A DNA stretch of 64,000 nt from Eutypa lata. Lineage: Eukaryota; Ascomycota; Sordariomycetes; Xylariales; Diatrypaceae. Each line of letters opens with the position of its first letter. Positions within the stretch are counted from its first letter, which is position 1. The stretch spans positions 434,001-498,000 of the forward strand of contig JAKULF010000004.1 in assembly GCA_022661535.1 (NCBI GenBank), written 5' to 3'. Below the pieces are notes generated by a model. It made no database searches. It was given only the letters and a program-made list of their open reading frames with translations, and had not been told where the DNA came from. Made by a program: the position numbers and the translations under genes. Shown here in pieces: positions 59,273 through 64,000 of the stretch.

Positions 59273-60163
59273 CTATTCTCTGCATCCCGAGCTACGGGTG
59301 GCTTGTCCATTTCGAAACGCCAATAGTCGAGCAGGCAAGCCACCATGTACTCCCCTCCCGTGCTTGAAGGTAGCCCCTAAACCCGGCACTTGAACCTTGT
59401 TATTCTGATCTGAAAAGGGATTCTGCCACTGTATCCATGCTTCGTCGCGCTCTCCCTTTCGTTTTTTAAAGTGAGTATTTAGATCAATGGAGTCCTTATC
59501 AACAGCTGCAATGCGTGATATGACTTCAGGTGTGCATTTAGCTTTCATAGAGTCCATGTGTCTATTTCTTACTTCGGCAGCCAAATCTCGCATACCTAAG
59601 AGGCACGAGTATTTAGCTGTACTCGATGTAACGGTAAACTGTGAGTGTTCCTCATGAAACATGATACACTTGGCCAATCCTGGCCACGTCTTGTGTGATG
59701 ATACGAGCCTTTCTTCTAGACTGACGAGAAGTGTTCGAAGCGGACCAATGCTCCTCCAGGCATCATCTCCGCTCCTGGCGTGTAGTCGTGTAAGGCCTTG
59801 GGCAACCGATCGCAAGAATACTGTCAAGGGACAAATGCATTTGTATTGGGCCAGCATATTGGGAAAGGCTTCTCCATTCGATGGGAGGAGCTTTCCTCTC
59901 AGATTGAGTTGCGGGTACCTAGATAATGCCTCGAGCCGGATGAATTTGAAGGTAGTTTTAAGATCGCCAATAAGCTGCTCAAGGGGGGCTATCATCTCTT
60001 CCCCCCCAATGAAATGAGCCAGGACTGTCGATGTGGCTACTACTTTAGCCTTGGCGAGGATGATGTCAAAATTATCCTCTGCGAGCTTCATCTCCATCAT
60101 GGAGTCATCCGCCGTTTTCTCGTTGATACGGACTATACGTTGGTATCCCAATTCTTGCTCCAT
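59273..60163 (-). CDS. Uncharacterised ORF between two AT-rich blocks
   Basis: A 296-codon minus-strand frame with helical, protein-like composition: NEKTADDSMMEMKLAEDNFDI, then a central LEQLIGDLKTTFKFIRLEALSRY, LRSVAQGLTRLHARSGDDAW, and LGMRDLAAEVRNRHMDSMKAK. I do not recognise a family. An in-frame TAG lies just upstream of the start, so either the ATG at 60163 is used or an exon joins at an AG near 60183. A second frame (60507-60304, with ETLYPGRPNMIKERHHNVTKW) may be an upstream exon. The C-terminus stops 73 bp from the hAT-like element, so the insertion may have removed an original 3' end. Confidence 0.4.
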   Translation of the reverse strand: MEQELGYQRIVRINEKTADDSMMEMKLAEDNFDIILAKAKVVATSTVLAHFIGGEEMIAPLEQLIGDLKTTFKFIRLEALSRYPQLNLRGKLLPSNGEAFPNMLAQYKCICPLTVFLRSVAQGLTRLHARSGDDAWRSIGPLRTLLVSLEERLVSSHKTWPGLAKCIMFHEEHSQFTVTSSTAKYSCLLGMRDLAAEVRNRHMDSMKAKCTPEVISRIAAVDKDSIDLNTHFKKRKGERDEAWIQWQNPFSDQNNKVQVPGLGATFKHGRGVHGGLPARLLAFRNGQATRSSGCRE

Positions 60164-60303
60164 TTTGGCGTAATGAAACTAAAGATGATGGAGTCTCGCA
60201 AATATATTTGAAAAATGGTGTTCCAGCCTTCGTATTTATTGCGGCAAGCTCGTCGTTGATAAACTGAAGATACCTTAAAGGGAATAGTAATGAGATGAAA
60301 ACA

Positions 60304-60507
60304 CTACTTCATGAAGGGAGGGAAATTTGTCTCTAAATACCTGTAACAATCGGTGACAATGAACTTCGATAGGCATCCGGGAACCCCCCTGGTGACACGG
60401 CGCTTATAGCCATGCCATTTTGTAACATTGTGATGTCTTTCTTTTATCATATTGGGCCGACCGGGGTAGAGTGTTTCATAGGCCATATTTTGGGCGACAA
60501 GCTGCAA
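60304..60507 (-). CDS. Possible upstream exon of the uncharacterised ORF
   Basis: A 67-codon minus-strand frame, basic and protein-like (MAYETLYPGRPNMIKERHHNV, then WHGYKRRVTRGVPGCLSKF), 140 bp upstream of the ORF at 59273-60163. A GTATCT-type donor follows near 60277, but I could not build a junction in phase, so a link is only suggested by strand and distance. Confidence 0.22.
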   Translation of the reverse strand: MQLVAQNMAYETLYPGRPNMIKERHHNVTKWHGYKRRVTRGVPGCLSKFIVTDCYRYLETNFPPFMK

Positions 60508-60678
60508 CTACCGCCAACTTTTATATAGTAATTGGTAAGGTAGTCCAATTATTATTTGCCGCCTTGCCACAATTCAGTTACCTAGATGAATAGGCGCTTG
60601 TTATGGTGGCTTGGTGGAAGACGGGCGCTTTACGGCGGCCGAGAGGGGTAACTGTGCCAAATAGTTAAAACCCTTATG

Positions 60679-60701
60679 ATTTTACACGCTCGGTGTAAAA
60701 T
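60679..60701. repeat. Inverted repeat at edge of AT-rich block
   Basis: Perfect 9-bp arms ATTTTACAC (60679-60687) and GTGTAAAAT (60693-60701) around GCTCG, exactly where composition turns AT-rich. It may be part of an element end or a chance hairpin. Confidence 0.4.

Positions 60702-64000
<3,299 letters not shown>

Overview
The window comes from a filamentous ascomycete (Pezizomycotina, probably Sordariomycete-like). Genes carry short GT-AG introns of about 45-195 nt, and intergenic gaps are 0.5-3 kb. The gene content is typically fungal: a PNP-NACHT-ankyrin NLR, a HET-domain relic, P450s, an HPP-family membrane protein, and a fungal BTB protein. Several very AT-rich blocks look like products of repeat-induced point mutation (RIP). 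All gene models were made by hand from reading frames, splice sites and remembered family motifs. No database search was run.

Layout. 1-5.4 kb: NC2-beta/Dr1 (four exons) followed by a long gene-poor stretch. 5.4-5.8 kb: a GC-rich island with a bZIP-like minus-strand ORF. 6.4-17.2 kb: a redox/metabolic neighbourhood with a short-chain dehydrogenase, an OYE-like flavin oxidoreductase, an HD-domain hydrolase of cyanamide-hydratase type, an FMN split-barrel protein, a BTB/POZ protein and a secreted L-amino-acid-oxidase-like flavoenzyme. The first two share short motifs upstream. 18.7-24.8 kb: an apparently intact 1142-residue NLR, divergent from a 5'-truncated HET-domain gene, with an AT-rich relic between them. 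26-38 kb: a PQQ-dependent-sugar-dehydrogenase-like secreted protein, an RNase H-fold protein with an altered catalytic position, an HPP-family membrane protein and a six-exon cytochrome P450. 37.8-48.8 kb: conserved housekeeping genes, namely Mediator subunit 17 (Srb4), a Uls1-like SNF2/RING ATPase and a Ysa1-like Nudix hydrolase. 49.4-54.5 kb: a weak hypothetical ORF, a sulfotransferase-like protein, and two decayed genes (MFS transporter, P450) with RIP-type nonsense changes.

55.9-64 kb is dominated by AT-rich DNA. The 55895-59199 block can be delimited as one hAT-like DNA transposon of 3305 bp. It has imperfect terminal inverted repeats and an 8-bp target duplication whose two copies differ only by G-to-A changes, as RIP would produce. 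An uncharacterised ORF lies between it and a second AT-rich block that runs off the window and contains a 130-bp AAT microsatellite.

The most interesting parts are the NLR/HET pair (a candidate self/non-self recognition locus), the hAT relic with its mutated target duplication, and the 6.4-17 kb redox neighbourhood with shared upstream motifs.
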